Origin: Acidisphaera sp. S103
GTDB lineage: Bacteria; Pseudomonadota; Alphaproteobacteria; Acetobacterales; Acetobacteraceae
Assembly (NCBI RefSeq): GCF_009765975.1
Contig: NZ_LMUJ01000092.1
Coordinates: 303,533-339,843, forward strand
Direction of reading: 5' to 3'
Length of the DNA: 36,311 nt
The notes beneath the pieces are model-generated. The model was not told the origin of the DNA, searched no databases, and saw nothing but the letters and a program-made list of their open reading frames with translations. Positions 8,103-16,489 of the stretch are shown here, in pieces (the stretch's first letter is position 1; every line of letters begins with the position of its first letter). The position numbers and the translations under genes are program-made.

Positions 8103-8124
8103 CCTTCCCCAAACCCGGAGCATC

Positions 8125-9519
8125 ATGGCTAAACCCGTCGCCCGCTTCGTCTGCCGGTCCTGTGGCGCGGTCACCCCGAAATGGGCTGGCCGCTGCGAAA
8201 CCTGCGGCGAATGGAACACAGTCGAGGAAGAGGCCATCGTCGCCCGTCCCGGTCCGGCGGCCAAGGCGCCGGCTGGGCGCTCGGTTGCGTTTGTTGGCCT
8301 CGGCGGCAGCGCCGAACCGCCGCCGCGTACGCCAATCGGCATCGTCGAACTGGACCGGGTGTTGGGCGGTGGGCTGGTGCCGGCCTCGGCGGTGCTGGTG
8401 GGGGGTGATCCAGGCATCGGCAAATCGACGTTGCTGTTGCAGGCGGCGGCGTGCCTTGCCCGCTCCGGGCGGCGTGTGCTGTATGTCTCGGGCGAGGAAT
8501 CCGTCGACCAAATCCGATTGCGGGCGCGGCGGCTGGGGGTTGCCGATTCGTCGATCGAATTGGCGGCGGCGATCAACGTCCGGGACATCGTCGCCAGCCT
8601 GGAGCAGGCGAAGGACACCACGCTGGTGGTGATCGACTCGATTCAGACGATGTGGACGGACACGATCGAAAGCGCGCCGGGGACGGTGACGCAGGTCCGG
8701 GCCTCGTCGTTCGAGTTGATCCGGCTGGCCAAGGCGGGGAATTTCGCGCTGGTGCTGGTCGGGCATGTGACCAAGGACGGGGGGCTGGCCGGGCCGCGCG
8801 TGCTAGAGCACATGGTCGATGCGGTGTTGTATTTCGAAGGCGACCGCGGGCATCAGTTCCGCATCTTGCGCGCAGTGAAGAACCGGTTTGGCGCCACCGA
8901 CGAGATTGGTGTGTTCGAGATGACCGAGGCCGGGCTGGCGGAGGTACCCAATCCCTCGGCGCTGTTCCTGGCCGAACGGCGGGGGAATATCGCGGGCAGC
9001 GCGGTATTTGCGGGGCTGGAGGGGTCTCGGCCGGTGCTCATGGAAGTACAGGCGCTGTTGGCGCCCAATCCGGCGGGGTCACCTCGGCGGTCGGTGATCG
9101 GGTGGGATAGCGGGCGGCTGTCGATGCTGCTGGCCGTGCTTGAAACCCGGGCAGGCGTGCGGTTGAACCAGACGGATGTGTATTTGAATATCGCGGGGGG
9201 GCTGCGCGTCACCGAACCCGCCGCCGACCTGGCCGTGGCCGCTGCCATCGCCTCTGCGGCGTTCGAGACACCGACCAGTCCAGGTATGGTGTATTTCGGT
9301 GAGGTCGGGCTGTCCGGGGAGGTTCGCCAGGTCGCACAGGCCGAAGCTCGGCTGAAGGAAGCCGCCAAACTCGGATTCGACTCGGCCGCATTGCCGCGCC
9401 GGGTGGCTCACGGTAACCGGAAATTGTCGGCTCCCGAGGGTCTGCGATTGGAGGAAATCGGTCACATCGCTGACCTGGTTGCCCGCTTTGCTCCCGAATC
9501 CGCCAAAAAGAACGCATGA
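8125..9519 (+). CDS. radA: DNA repair protein RadA (Sms)
   Basis: This 464-residue protein is a RecA-paralogue branch-migration helicase that acts on recombination intermediates. Visible features in order are an N-terminal C4 zinc finger (Cys10-x2-Cys13, Cys24-x2-Cys27), Walker A GGDPGIGKST (93-102), Walker B-like LVVIDSIQ (167-174), the RadA-specific KNRFG motif (252-256) and a C-terminal Lon-protease-like domain (about 290-464) with GEVGLSGEVR. Full length for the family. The ATG at 8125 is preceded by GGAG about 6 nt away. cvpA follows after 60 bp on the same strand, so read-through into the purine block is possible. Confidence 0.97.
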   Translation: MAKPVARFVCRSCGAVTPKWAGRCETCGEWNTVEEEAIVARPGPAAKAPAGRSVAFVGLGGSAEPPPRTPIGIVELDRVLGGGLVPASAVLVGGDPGIGKSTLLLQAAACLARSGRRVLYVSGEESVDQIRLRARRLGVADSSIELAAAINVRDIVASLEQAKDTTLVVIDSIQTMWTDTIESAPGTVTQVRASSFELIRLAKAGNFALVLVGHVTKDGGLAGPRVLEHMVDAVLYFEGDRGHQFRILRAVKNRFGATDEIGVFEMTEAGLAEVPNPSALFLAERRGNIAGSAVFAGLEGSRPVLMEVQALLAPNPAGSPRRSVIGWDSGRLSMLLAVLETRAGVRLNQTDVYLNIAGGLRVTEPAADLAVAAAIASAAFETPTSPGMVYFGEVGLSGEVRQVAQAEARLKEAAKLGFDSAALPRRVAHGNRKLSAPEGLRLEEIGHIADLVARFAPESAKKNA

Positions 9520-9579
9520 TCCGCTTGGCGGCGGGCGCCAGCGGGACGATAACCCCGCTTCCCTTTCGACGGCGGTGGC

Positions 9580-10164
9580 ATGACTTGGGTTGACTTGGCG
9601 GTCTTCGGGTTCCTGGCGATCTCCGGGCTGCTTGCCTTCGCCCGCGGCTTCGTGCGCGAAGTGCTGGGCATTGGCGCCTGGATTGGTGCCGTCGCGGTGG
9701 CGATTCTGGCGCTGCCTACGATGCGGGGGTATGTTCAAACTTGGTTCTCGAAGCCTGATTGGGTCGATCCGGTCAGCTTCGTCGTGGTTTTCCTGGGCAG
9801 CCTGATCGTCCTGATGATCGTTGCCGGCATGCTGGGTCGCATGGTGCGGCGGTCGGCTCTCGGCGGGGTTGATCGCACGTTGGGGCTGGTATTCGGTCTC
9901 GCGCGGGGTGCGGCGGTCGTCATCATCGCCTATATCCTGGCTCAGATGGTATTTCCGATCGAACGCTGGCCGGACGCGGTGCTGAACTCCCGCACGTTGA
10001 CCCCGACCTATGAGGCCGCACGCTGGGTGCGGGACCAACTGCCCGAAACCTACCGCCCACATACCCTCGACCCGCCGCCGGCGGGCCGTCAGGCCACCGC
10101 GGAAGCATTGCTGCGCGCCAACCCGCAAGGGCGGGCAACCGGCAAGTCGCCCGACCGCGAATAG
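9580..10164 (+). CDS. cvpA: CvpA family membrane protein
   Basis: This 194-residue inner-membrane protein has four predicted transmembrane helices in the first 130 residues. It has the CvpA start MTWVDLAVFGFLAISGLLAF, a conserved ARGFVREVL motif after helix 1 and GGVDRTLGLVFGLARG before the last helix. CvpA is known from colicin V export and from envelope and purine-linked phenotypes; its molecular role is poorly defined. It precedes purF by 12 bp, the classic cvpA-purF arrangement. The C-terminal 60 residues are polar, Pro/Arg-rich and probably cytoplasmic. GTC/GGCATG before the start gives only a weak Shine-Dalgarno. Confidence 0.92.
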   Translation: MTWVDLAVFGFLAISGLLAFARGFVREVLGIGAWIGAVAVAILALPTMRGYVQTWFSKPDWVDPVSFVVVFLGSLIVLMIVAGMLGRMVRRSALGGVDRTLGLVFGLARGAAVVIIAYILAQMVFPIERWPDAVLNSRTLTPTYEAARWVRDQLPETYRPHTLDPPPAGRQATAEALLRANPQGRATGKSPDRE

Positions 10165-10176
10165 GAGTTGTCACTG

Positions 10177-11643
10177 ATGGCATTTACCAGCCGGGATATG
10201 GATGACGACTCTCTGCACGAGGAGTGCGGCGTTTTCGGCATCTGGAACGTCCCCGACGCCGCCGCGGTCACCGCGCTGGGGCTGCACGCGCTGCAGCACC
10301 GCGGGCAGGAAGCGACCGGGATCACCAGCTTCGATGGCAAGCGGTTCCACTCGCATCGCGGCATGGGGCTGGTCGGTGACAATTTCGGCGATGCCCGGGT
10401 GATCGAGCGGCTGCCGGGGCGGATTGCCATCGGCCACAACCGGTATGCCACCACCGGCGACACGATTCTACGGAATGTGCAGCCGCTGTATGCGGATTTC
10501 GAGTTCGGCGGATTCGCGGTGGCGCATAACGGTAACCTGACCAACGCACATGTGCTGCATCGGGCGCTGGTGCGGCGGGGGTGCCTGTTCCAGTCGACGA
10601 CGGATTCCGAGGTGTTCGTCCATCTGATCGCAATCAGCCTGTATTCCACGGTGGTGGACCGGCTGATCGATGCGTTGAAGCAGGTGGTCGGCGCTTACTC
10701 GCTGGTGGCGCTGTCGAATGAGGCGCTGATGGGCGTGCGCGATCCGCTCGGGGTGCGGCCTCTGATCCTGGGGCGTATCGGCACCGAGGGCACCGGCGGG
10801 TGGGTGCTGGCGAGCGAGACCTGCGCGCTGGACATCGTCGGCGCCGACTTCGTCCGCGACGTCGAACCGGGTGAGATCGTCGTCATCGACGATTTGGGGG
10901 TGCGCAGCATCAAGCCGTTCAGCAAGCAGCGGGAACGCTTCTGCGTGTTCGAGTACATCTACTTCGCTCGGCCTGATTCCGTGATGGAAGGCATGCCGGT
11001 GTACGACGCACGCAAGCGTATCGGCGCCGAACTGGCGCTGGAGGCTGGCGTTCCGGCGGATGTGATCGTGCCGGTGCCGGATTCCGGGGTGCCGGCGGCG
11101 ATGGGGTATTCCATTCAGAGCGGCATCCCGTTCGAGCTTGGGATCATCCGCAATCATTATGTCGGGCGGACGTTCATTGAGCCGACCGATCATATCCGGC
11201 ACTTGGGGGTGAAGTTGAAGCACTCGGCCAACCGACCGGTGCTGGAGGGCAAGCGCGTGGTCTTGGTGGATGATTCCATCGTGCGCGGGACGACCAGCAA
11301 GAAGATCGTCGAGATGGTGCGCGCGGCGGGGGCGAAAGAGGTGCATATGCGGATATCCTCGCCGCCGACGACGCATTCCTGCTTCTACGGGATCGATACG
11401 CCGGAACGCAGCAAGCTGCTGGCGTCGAGCCACAGTGTCGAGGAGATGGCGGACCTGATCGGTGCCGACAGCCTGGCGTTCATCTCGATCGACGGGCTGT
11501 ATCGCGCGCTGGGCAAGCCGGAACGCGATCCGGACAAGCCGTATTACTGCGATGCGTGCTTTACCGGGGATTATCCGATTGCGCTGCCGGATCAGCAGGA
11601 TAATTCGGATCGGCAACTCAGTCTGTTGGCGGCGCATAACTGA
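10177..11643 (+). CDS. purF: Amidophosphoribosyltransferase
   Basis: The protein has 488 residues and catalyses the first committed step of purine synthesis (PRPP + glutamine to 5-phosphoribosylamine). The N-terminal Ntn-hydrolase domain begins with EECGVFGIW; Cys17 would be the catalytic nucleophile after removal of a short propeptide, as in the Bacillus subtilis type. The C-terminal phosphoribosyltransferase domain has the PRPP loop VVLVDDSIVRGTT, and YYCDACFTGDYP near the end carries cysteines expected of the Fe-S type. I prefer the ATG at 10177, with AGGAG 9 nt upstream, over the TTG at 10168. Its TGA shares one base with the ATG of the following SDR gene (TGATG), indicating translational coupling. 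Confidence 0.97.
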   Translation: MAFTSRDMDDDSLHEECGVFGIWNVPDAAAVTALGLHALQHRGQEATGITSFDGKRFHSHRGMGLVGDNFGDARVIERLPGRIAIGHNRYATTGDTILRNVQPLYADFEFGGFAVAHNGNLTNAHVLHRALVRRGCLFQSTTDSEVFVHLIAISLYSTVVDRLIDALKQVVGAYSLVALSNEALMGVRDPLGVRPLILGRIGTEGTGGWVLASETCALDIVGADFVRDVEPGEIVVIDDLGVRSIKPFSKQRERFCVFEYIYFARPDSVMEGMPVYDARKRIGAELALEAGVPADVIVPVPDSGVPAAMGYSIQSGIPFELGIIRNHYVGRTFIEPTDHIRHLGVKLKHSANRPVLEGKRVVLVDDSIVRGTTSKKIVEMVRAAGAKEVHMRISSPPTTHSCFYGIDTPERSKLLASSHSVEEMADLIGADSLAFISIDGLYRALGKPERDPDKPYYCDACFTGDYPIALPDQQDNSDRQLSLLAAHN

Positions 11644-12350
11644 TGGCTGGTTTGCTTGATGGGTCCATCGCGCTGGTCACTGGTGCCAGCCGGGGTATTG
11701 GCGCGGCGGCGGCAATCGAGTTGGCTCGGTTGGGGGCGCATCTGGTGATCACCGCACGCACCCAGGGCGGGCTGGAGGAGACTGACGACGCCATTCGGGC
11801 CCTGGGCGGCGAGGCGACGATCCTGCCGCTGGACCTGAAGGAGGGCGGGCAGATCGATGCGATCGGGCCGACGCTGTTTCAGCGGTTCGGCCGGTTGGAT
11901 ATCCTGGTGCATAATGCCGGCGTGCTGGGACGGCTGACTCCGGTGGCGCATATCATGCCGGACGACTGGGCCGACGTGGTGGCGGTGAACATGGCGGCGG
12001 CGTGGCGGCTGATCCGGACCTGCGATCCGTTGTTACGGCTGGCGCCGGCCGGGCGGGCGGTGTTCGTGACGGAAAGCCGAGCGCGGGAGCCTCGGGCGTA
12101 TTGGGGGGCGATGGGGGCGACGAAGGCGGGGATGGAGCACCTGGCGCTGACCTGGGCGCAGGAAGTCGCGACCACGCCGCTGCGCGTCAACTTGTTCGAC
12201 CCTGGACCCGTGGCGAGCCGCATGCGGTTCAATGCGTTCCCGGGTGAGAACCAGGCGACGCTGGTAGCGCCGGGCGACGTCGCGCCGGCGTTGGCGGCGC
12301 TGTGCTTGCCGGCGGAAGCGCGGAATGGGGCGTTGGTGGGGGCCGCCTGA
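11643..12350 (+). CDS. Short-chain dehydrogenase-like protein with altered active site
   Basis: This 235-residue SDR has the NAD(P)-binding TGASRGIG (13-20), LVHNAG (88-93), and Ser145 and Lys161 at catalytic positions. By alignment with the YciK-type pattern WGAYxxSK, the catalytic Tyr position is Met157 (sequence YWGAMGATK; codons TAT TGG GGG GCG ATG). The nearest Tyr is Tyr153, four residues earlier. It may therefore be a poor oxidoreductase or have a binding role. It starts inside the purF stop codon, so it is co-translated with purine synthesis; SDR genes after purF are known in other alphaproteobacteria. The end (PAEARNGALVGAA) is slightly shorter than typical SDRs. Confidence 0.9.
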   Translation: MAGLLDGSIALVTGASRGIGAAAAIELARLGAHLVITARTQGGLEETDDAIRALGGEATILPLDLKEGGQIDAIGPTLFQRFGRLDILVHNAGVLGRLTPVAHIMPDDWADVVAVNMAAAWRLIRTCDPLLRLAPAGRAVFVTESRAREPRAYWGAMGATKAGMEHLALTWAQEVATTPLRVNLFDPGPVASRMRFNAFPGENQATLVAPGDVAPALAALCLPAEARNGALVGAA

Positions 12351-12408
12351 GCAGCGTTACATTCCTGCCGCACTGGGCGTCGTTATAGATGAGTCCCTGC
12401 CCCGTCTT

Positions 12409-12438
12409 TTGAATCGATCGTCTGGTGGCCTCTATTTT
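12409..12438 (+). promoter_or_regulatory. Possible sigma-70 promoter for the catalase-b561 pair
   Basis: TTGAAT at 12409-12414 and TATTTT at 12433-12438 are separated by 18 nt, in the 269-bp gap before the catalase-like gene. Position and strand fit, but the match is moderate and the 5' leader would be about 175 nt. Confidence 0.3.
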
Positions 12439-12619
12439 GTTTGGACTGTATCCACCGGCGTCTCGCGGAAGCGGCGGCGGTAGGCAGTGGACAACCGGCT
12501 GGTCAATAATACGTAGGCTGTCCGATAGGAGCGAACGCGAACCCGCGGCAGACTGGTCATAACGCGCAGGCATGGTAAGGTTGGTCGAAGACCTGTCGAC
12601 CGTGACAGTTGAGGTTCGA

Positions 12620-13678
12620 ATGCTTCAGCCGCACCAGCCGCCGGCGCGTTACGCGCTCGGATTCTTGGTCCTGATCGCGATCGTCGTCGGCGCCTCTGCT
12701 GCGGCGTTCGCCTACACGGCGGGGTGGTTCTCGCCTCAACGTCTGACGCCGGACAAGATCGTGGATGCGCTGACGCCGCCCGGTGTCGACGTGTTGGGCC
12801 ATCGCCGGAATCACGCCAAGGGCATCTGCTTCACCGGCGTCTTCGAAGCGAATGGAGCCGGGTCGGCGCTTTCGAAGGCTCAGGTTTTCACCCGCGGCCA
12901 GTATCCAGCCCTCGGGCGCTTCAACCTCGCCACACCTAATCCGAACGCGGCGGACGCGACAGTCCGGGTGCGGGGCTTCGGATTGCGGATCTCCACGCCG
13001 GACGGGCAGCAATGGCGTATGGCCATGATCGATCCCCCCGTCTTTCCGGTGTCCACACCACAAGCCTTTTACGACTTGCTGCTCGCCTCGGGCAGCAAGG
13101 ACCCCGACGCCATGAAGACATTCGCCGGCGCGCATCCCGAAATCGCCGCGTTCGGCGGATGGGCCAAGACCGCTCCCTGGACCGGCAGCTACGCGGAGGA
13201 ACGGTTCAACAGCCTCGACAGCTTCATCTTCACCGACGGTTCCGGCGCGGAGCACGCTGTGCGATGGTCGCTGGTGCCGGCGGCACAACCAGTCCCGGTC
13301 GCGACCGCTGATCTCGCCAAACGAGGCCCCGACTTCCTGGAACAAGAGATCACCGACCGGGTTCACACCGCCCCGCAGCACTGGACGATGGTGGTAACCG
13401 TGGCCAATCCAGGCGATCCGACCGCGGACCCGAGCAAGGCCTGGCCGGAAGACCGCCGCACCGTCGATGTCGGCACACTCACCGTCCAGCAGATTGAAGC
13501 CGAACCGGATGGCCCATGCCGGGACATCAACTTCGATCCGACCGTCCTGCCCGCCGGCATCCGGACATCGGACGACCCGTTCCCGGCGGCTCGTTCGTCC
13601 GCCTATGCGAAGTCGTATGACCGTCGCACCGCGGAGGCGAAGGACTATCCCCGCACGACGACGGGAGCCAAGCCATGA
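12620..13678 (+). CDS. Membrane-anchored catalase-family haem protein (SrpA-like)
   Basis: This 352-residue protein starts with a hydrophobic signal-anchor (about residues 12-33), so the catalase domain should face the periplasm. Catalase landmarks are NHAKGICFTGVF with the distal His, VRGFGLRI (the RGFA-like strand), PPVFPV where true catalases have NNTPVFF (the distal Asn is not conserved), and RSSAY near the C-terminus, matching the R-x3-Y haem-Tyr motif. It is shorter than classical catalases and fits the SrpA-like catalase-related peroxidases, which act more as peroxidases. I chose the ATG at 12620, with GAGG about 5 nt upstream, over one at 12572. Its stop overlaps the cytochrome b561 start by 4 nt, so the two are coupled. 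Confidence 0.87.
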   Translation: MLQPHQPPARYALGFLVLIAIVVGASAAAFAYTAGWFSPQRLTPDKIVDALTPPGVDVLGHRRNHAKGICFTGVFEANGAGSALSKAQVFTRGQYPALGRFNLATPNPNAADATVRVRGFGLRISTPDGQQWRMAMIDPPVFPVSTPQAFYDLLLASGSKDPDAMKTFAGAHPEIAAFGGWAKTAPWTGSYAEERFNSLDSFIFTDGSGAEHAVRWSLVPAAQPVPVATADLAKRGPDFLEQEITDRVHTAPQHWTMVVTVANPGDPTADPSKAWPEDRRTVDVGTLTVQQIEAEPDGPCRDINFDPTVLPAGIRTSDDPFPAARSSAYAKSYDRRTAEAKDYPRTTTGAKP

Positions 13679-14238
13679 ACGGGGTTCGCACACGCTTCAC
13701 CGTGCCGCAGCGCCTGCTGCACTGGCTGATGGCGATCTGCATCCTAGCCATGCTGTTCATCGGCGTGGGCATGGTGTCCACCGTCATGCCGAAGTACCTG
13801 ACGCTCGTTTCGATCCACAAACCGCTCGGTATCGCCATTCTGGTGCTGGCGCTGATCCGCCTGGCGGTGCGCCTGCGATACGGCGCGCCGTCGCTGCCGG
13901 TCGACCTGCCGGCGCCGATGAAGCTTGCGGCCCACCTGTCGCATTACTCGTTCTATGCCCTGATGATCGGCATCCCGCTGATCGGCTGGGGGATGCTGTC
14001 GGCGGCGGCCTACCCGATCCTACTGTTTGGCGGTGTGCATCTTCCAGCGATCCTGCCGCAGAGTGACAGTCTGCACGCGCTGCTCTGGAACGCGCATTTC
14101 TACCTTGCTTTCGCGTTCTTTGCCCTGATCCTGCTGCATGTCGCGGCAGCGCTGTTTCATGCGTTGATCCGGCGTGACGGCGTGTTCGAGGCAATGGCGT
14201 CTGTGTCGGGTCATGGTGGGGTCGCACCCAGCGAGTGA
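13675..14238 (+). CDS. Cytochrome b561
   Basis: This 187-residue four-helix membrane protein is of the bacterial b561 (CybB) type. Probable haem-ligand histidines are His16 and His155 for one haem and His48 and His141 for the other; their spacing matches the ligands known for E. coli CybB with an offset of a few residues. It would shuttle electrons from quinol across or within the inner membrane. The ATGA overlap with the catalase-like gene makes the periplasmic haem protein its likely partner. It ends 182 bp before pstS, and the Pho box lies between them. Confidence 0.92.
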   Translation: MNGVRTRFTVPQRLLHWLMAICILAMLFIGVGMVSTVMPKYLTLVSIHKPLGIAILVLALIRLAVRLRYGAPSLPVDLPAPMKLAAHLSHYSFYALMIGIPLIGWGMLSAAAYPILLFGGVHLPAILPQSDSLHALLWNAHFYLAFAFFALILLHVAAALFHALIRRDGVFEAMASVSGHGGVAPSE

Positions 14239-14324
14239 CGGCCGTTCGACAGGCGCCTGAACCGCTCGGGCGTTGTCCTACTCGTGGTACGCTGCCCTTC
14301 TTCCCGCTTGGCGTGTGTCAGAGG

Positions 14325-14342
14325 CTGTCACCCAACTGTCAT
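14325..14342 (+). promoter_or_regulatory. Pho box upstream of pstS
   Basis: CTGTCAC, the spacer CCAA and CTGTCAT form two 7-nt direct repeats with 4-nt spacing, a near-perfect PhoB-binding site. It lies 78 nt before the pstS ATG. This predicts induction by phosphate starvation through the PhoB encoded at the end of the same operon. A further GTGTCA at 14315-14320 is one base out of phase and was not counted. Confidence 0.88.
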
Positions 14343-14420
14343 AAAAGTGCAATACGGCCATCATCGTTTCGACCTAGGTTGCGGCCGCGCCAAGCGCAAA
14401 GACTCCGAAGGAGAGACAGT

Positions 14421-15437
14421 ATGAAAATCGCCGTAACGGCTCTGGCCATTGGCCTGGCCGGTTTTGCCGTCGCCGCGCAGGCGCAGCAGATTACCGGGGC
14501 AGGCTCGACATTCGCCGCGCCGATCTACGCCAAATGGGGCGATGCCTCCAGCGCCACCACCAAGGTCACCCTGAACTATCAGGCGATCGGGTCAGGCGCG
14601 GGCATCAACCAGATCAACAACCGCACGGTCGATTTCGGCGCCTCCGACATGCCGGTCGCCGCCGACCAGTTGGCCGCGCACAAGCTGATGCAATTCCCCG
14701 CGGTGATCGGCGGCGTCGACATCATCGTCAACCTACCGGGCATCAAGCCGAATGAGCTGAAGCTGACCGGTCCGATTCTGGCCGACATCTACCTCGGCAA
14801 GATCACCAAGTGGAACGACAAGGCGATCGCCGCGATCAACCCCGGCCTGAAGCTGCCCAGCCTGGCGATCGCCACGGTGCACCGGGCCGACGGTTCGGGC
14901 ACGACGTTCGTGTTCACCGACTACCTGAGCACGCAAAGCGCTGACTGGAAAGCAAATGTCGGCGCATCCACCAGTGTGAGCTGGCCGGTCGGCGCGGGTG
15001 CGAAGGGCAGCGACGGCGTTGCCGGCACGGTGCGGCAGATCCCCGGCGGCATCGGCTACGACGAAAGCGCGTATGCCTCGCAGAACCACCTGACCACGGC
15101 GCTGCTGAAGAACAAGTCTGGCGCGTTCGTTGCCCCGACCATGGAATCGTTCGAGGCCTCCGCCGCCAGCGCCGACTGGTCGAAGGTGCAGAACTTTGCC
15201 ATCGACCTGAACGACCAACCCGGCGCGAAAAGCTGGCCGATCGAGTCCGCCACGTTCGTCCTGCTGCCGACCGATCCGAAGGACAAGGCGCAGAGCGGCG
15301 CAGTAAAGAAGTTCTTCGACTGGGGCTTCAGCCACGGTGGCGACATCGCCAAGGGCCTGTTGTACATTCCGCTGCCGGCCAGCGTGCAGAACGCGATCCG
15401 GGCCGAATGGCAGAAGGACGTGCCCGGCACGATGTAA
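14421..15437 (+). CDS. pstS: Phosphate-binding periplasmic protein PstS
   Basis: This 338-residue periplasmic binding protein has a clear signal peptide cut after AQA (residue 22). The mature N-terminus ITGAGSTFAAPIYAKW holds the TGAGSTF phosphate-binding loop. Further ligand segments are GASDMP and HRADGSGTTFVFTDYL. It captures inorganic phosphate for the PstCAB transporter. AAGGAGAG lies about 6 nt upstream of the ATG at 14421. It is the first gene of the pst operon. A strong hairpin after its stop probably keeps its message more abundant than the membrane genes. Confidence 0.97.
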   Translation: MKIAVTALAIGLAGFAVAAQAQQITGAGSTFAAPIYAKWGDASSATTKVTLNYQAIGSGAGINQINNRTVDFGASDMPVAADQLAAHKLMQFPAVIGGVDIIVNLPGIKPNELKLTGPILADIYLGKITKWNDKAIAAINPGLKLPSLAIATVHRADGSGTTFVFTDYLSTQSADWKANVGASTSVSWPVGAGAKGSDGVAGTVRQIPGGIGYDESAYASQNHLTTALLKNKSGAFVAPTMESFEASAASADWSKVQNFAIDLNDQPGAKSWPIESATFVLLPTDPKDKAQSGAVKKFFDWGFSHGGDIAKGLLYIPLPASVQNAIRAEWQKDVPGTM

Positions 15438-15464
15438 AACGGCAGGCGATACCGTCTGATAAAA

Positions 15465-15498
15465 GACGGGCGTGCCGGACGTACCCGGCGCGCCCGTC
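15465..15498 (+). repeat. Strong hairpin between pstS and pstC
   Basis: GACGGGCGTGCCGG pairs with CCGGCGCGCCCGTC (14 bp with one G-U pair) around a 6-nt loop. It has no U-run, so it is probably an mRNA-stabilising or partial-termination element that lets pstS be expressed above pstCAB. It also makes the GTG at 15472, inside the stem, an unlikely pstC start. Confidence 0.65.
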
Positions 15499-15525
15499 GC
15501 TTCTTACCACAAGGATTGCAACACA

Positions 15526-16488
15526 GTGCAGCAAGCGGTCGCACTTCCGGCCACCGGTCCAGCCAAGCCGAAGACGCATCTTGGCGATACGATCTTCGAG
15601 TTCCTGGCCCGCGCCTCCGGTGTCCTGGTCCTGCTGCTGCTGGGTAGCCTGATCCTATCGCTGTTCATCGGCGGCTTGCCGGCCTTCCGCGCGTTCGGCG
15701 CCGGCTTCCTGTTCTCCGCCAAATGGGATCCGGTGCACCAGATTTTCGGTGCCGGCGTCTCTGTCTACGGCACGCTGTTGACCTCCATCCTGGCGCTGCT
15801 GCTGGCGACACCGGTGGCGTTCGGCATCGCCTTCTTCCTGACCGAACTGGCCCCGTCCTGGCTGCGCCGCCCGATCGGCACCGCGGTCGAGCTGCTGGCC
15901 GCCGTGCCGTCAATCATCTACGGCATGTGGGGCTTTTTCGTCATCGTCCCGATCATGTCTCAGTATGTTGAGCCGCCGCTGATAGACCTGTTCGACGGCA
16001 TCCCAGTGCTGCAGGACATGTTCTCCGGCCCGCCGTTCGGCACCGGCATCTTCACCGCGGCGCTGATCCTGGCCGTTATGGTCATCCCGTTCATCGCCGC
16101 CACCATGCGCGACGTGTTTGAAACCGTGCCGCCGGTGTTCAAGGAATCCGCCTACGGCGTCGGCTGCACCACGTGGGAGGTGATGCGCTCCATCGTGCTA
16201 CCGCATACCCGCGTCTCGGTTGTCGGAGGCATCATGCTGGGGCTGGGACGTGCCCTGGGTGAGACGATGGCGGTCACGTTCGTGATCGGCAACGCCAACC
16301 GGATTTCGCCGAGTTTGTTCGCGTCCGGCAACACCATCGCCTCGCTGGTCGCGCTGGAGTTCCCGGAAAGCCCGACGGGCAGCCTAAAACTGGCATCGCT
16401 GTTGGCGCTGGGGTTCATCCTGTTCGTCATCTCGTTCATCGTGCTGGCGATTTCCCGCACGCTGCTCCGCCCGAAATTGAAAGCCTGA
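15526..16488 (+). CDS. pstC: Phosphate ABC transporter permease PstC
   Basis: This 320-residue inner-membrane permease has six transmembrane helices and the ABC coupling (EAA-like) loop [22 protein letters not shown] followed by [16 protein letters not shown], typical of PstC. It forms the phosphate channel with PstA. I chose the GTG at 15526, with AAGGA about 10 nt upstream, over an in-frame GTG at 15472 that is buried in the intergenic hairpin. pstA starts 1 nt after its stop. Confidence 0.95.
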   Translation: MQQAVALPATGPAKPKTHLGDTIFEFLARASGVLVLLLLGSLILSLFIGGLPAFRAFGAGFLFSAKWDPVHQIFGAGVSVYGTLLTSILALLLATPVAFGIAFFLTELAPSWLRRPIGTAVELLAAVPSIIYGMWGFFVIVPIMSQYVEPPLIDLFDGIPVLQDMFSGPPFGTGIFTAALILAVMVIPFIAATMRDVFETVPPVFKESAYGVGCTTWEVMRSIVLPHTRVSVVGGIMLGLGRALGETMAVTFVIGNANRISPSLFASGNTIASLVALEFPESPTGSLKLASLLALGFILFVISFIVLAISRTLLRPKLKA

Positions 16489-16489
16489 G

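Larger units (their letters stand above)
7509..8124. other. 616-bp intergenic region before radA
   Basis: No convincing gene was found. Open frames here have no recognisable domains. The stretch holds the upstream region of the HpaB-family gene (minus), two tandem hairpins at 7870-7914 and a palindromic, REP-like block at 8052-8102 just before radA. Confidence 0.6.

Noticed and set aside
10468..11637. Minus-strand 389-codon frame across purF
   Set aside because: It is a shadow of purF, His/Arg-rich, with no recognisable domain.
12572..12622. Upstream ATG of the catalase-like gene at 12572
   Set aside because: It lacks a ribosome site; GAGG fits the ATG at 12620, which gives a clean signal-anchor start.
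12557..13693. Minus-strand 378-codon frame across the catalase-like gene
   Set aside because: The plus frame carries the catalase motifs and is coupled to b561.
14315..14320. A third Pho half-site (GTGTCA)
   Set aside because: It is 10 nt rather than 11 nt from the next repeat and lacks the leading C, so it was not included in the Pho box.
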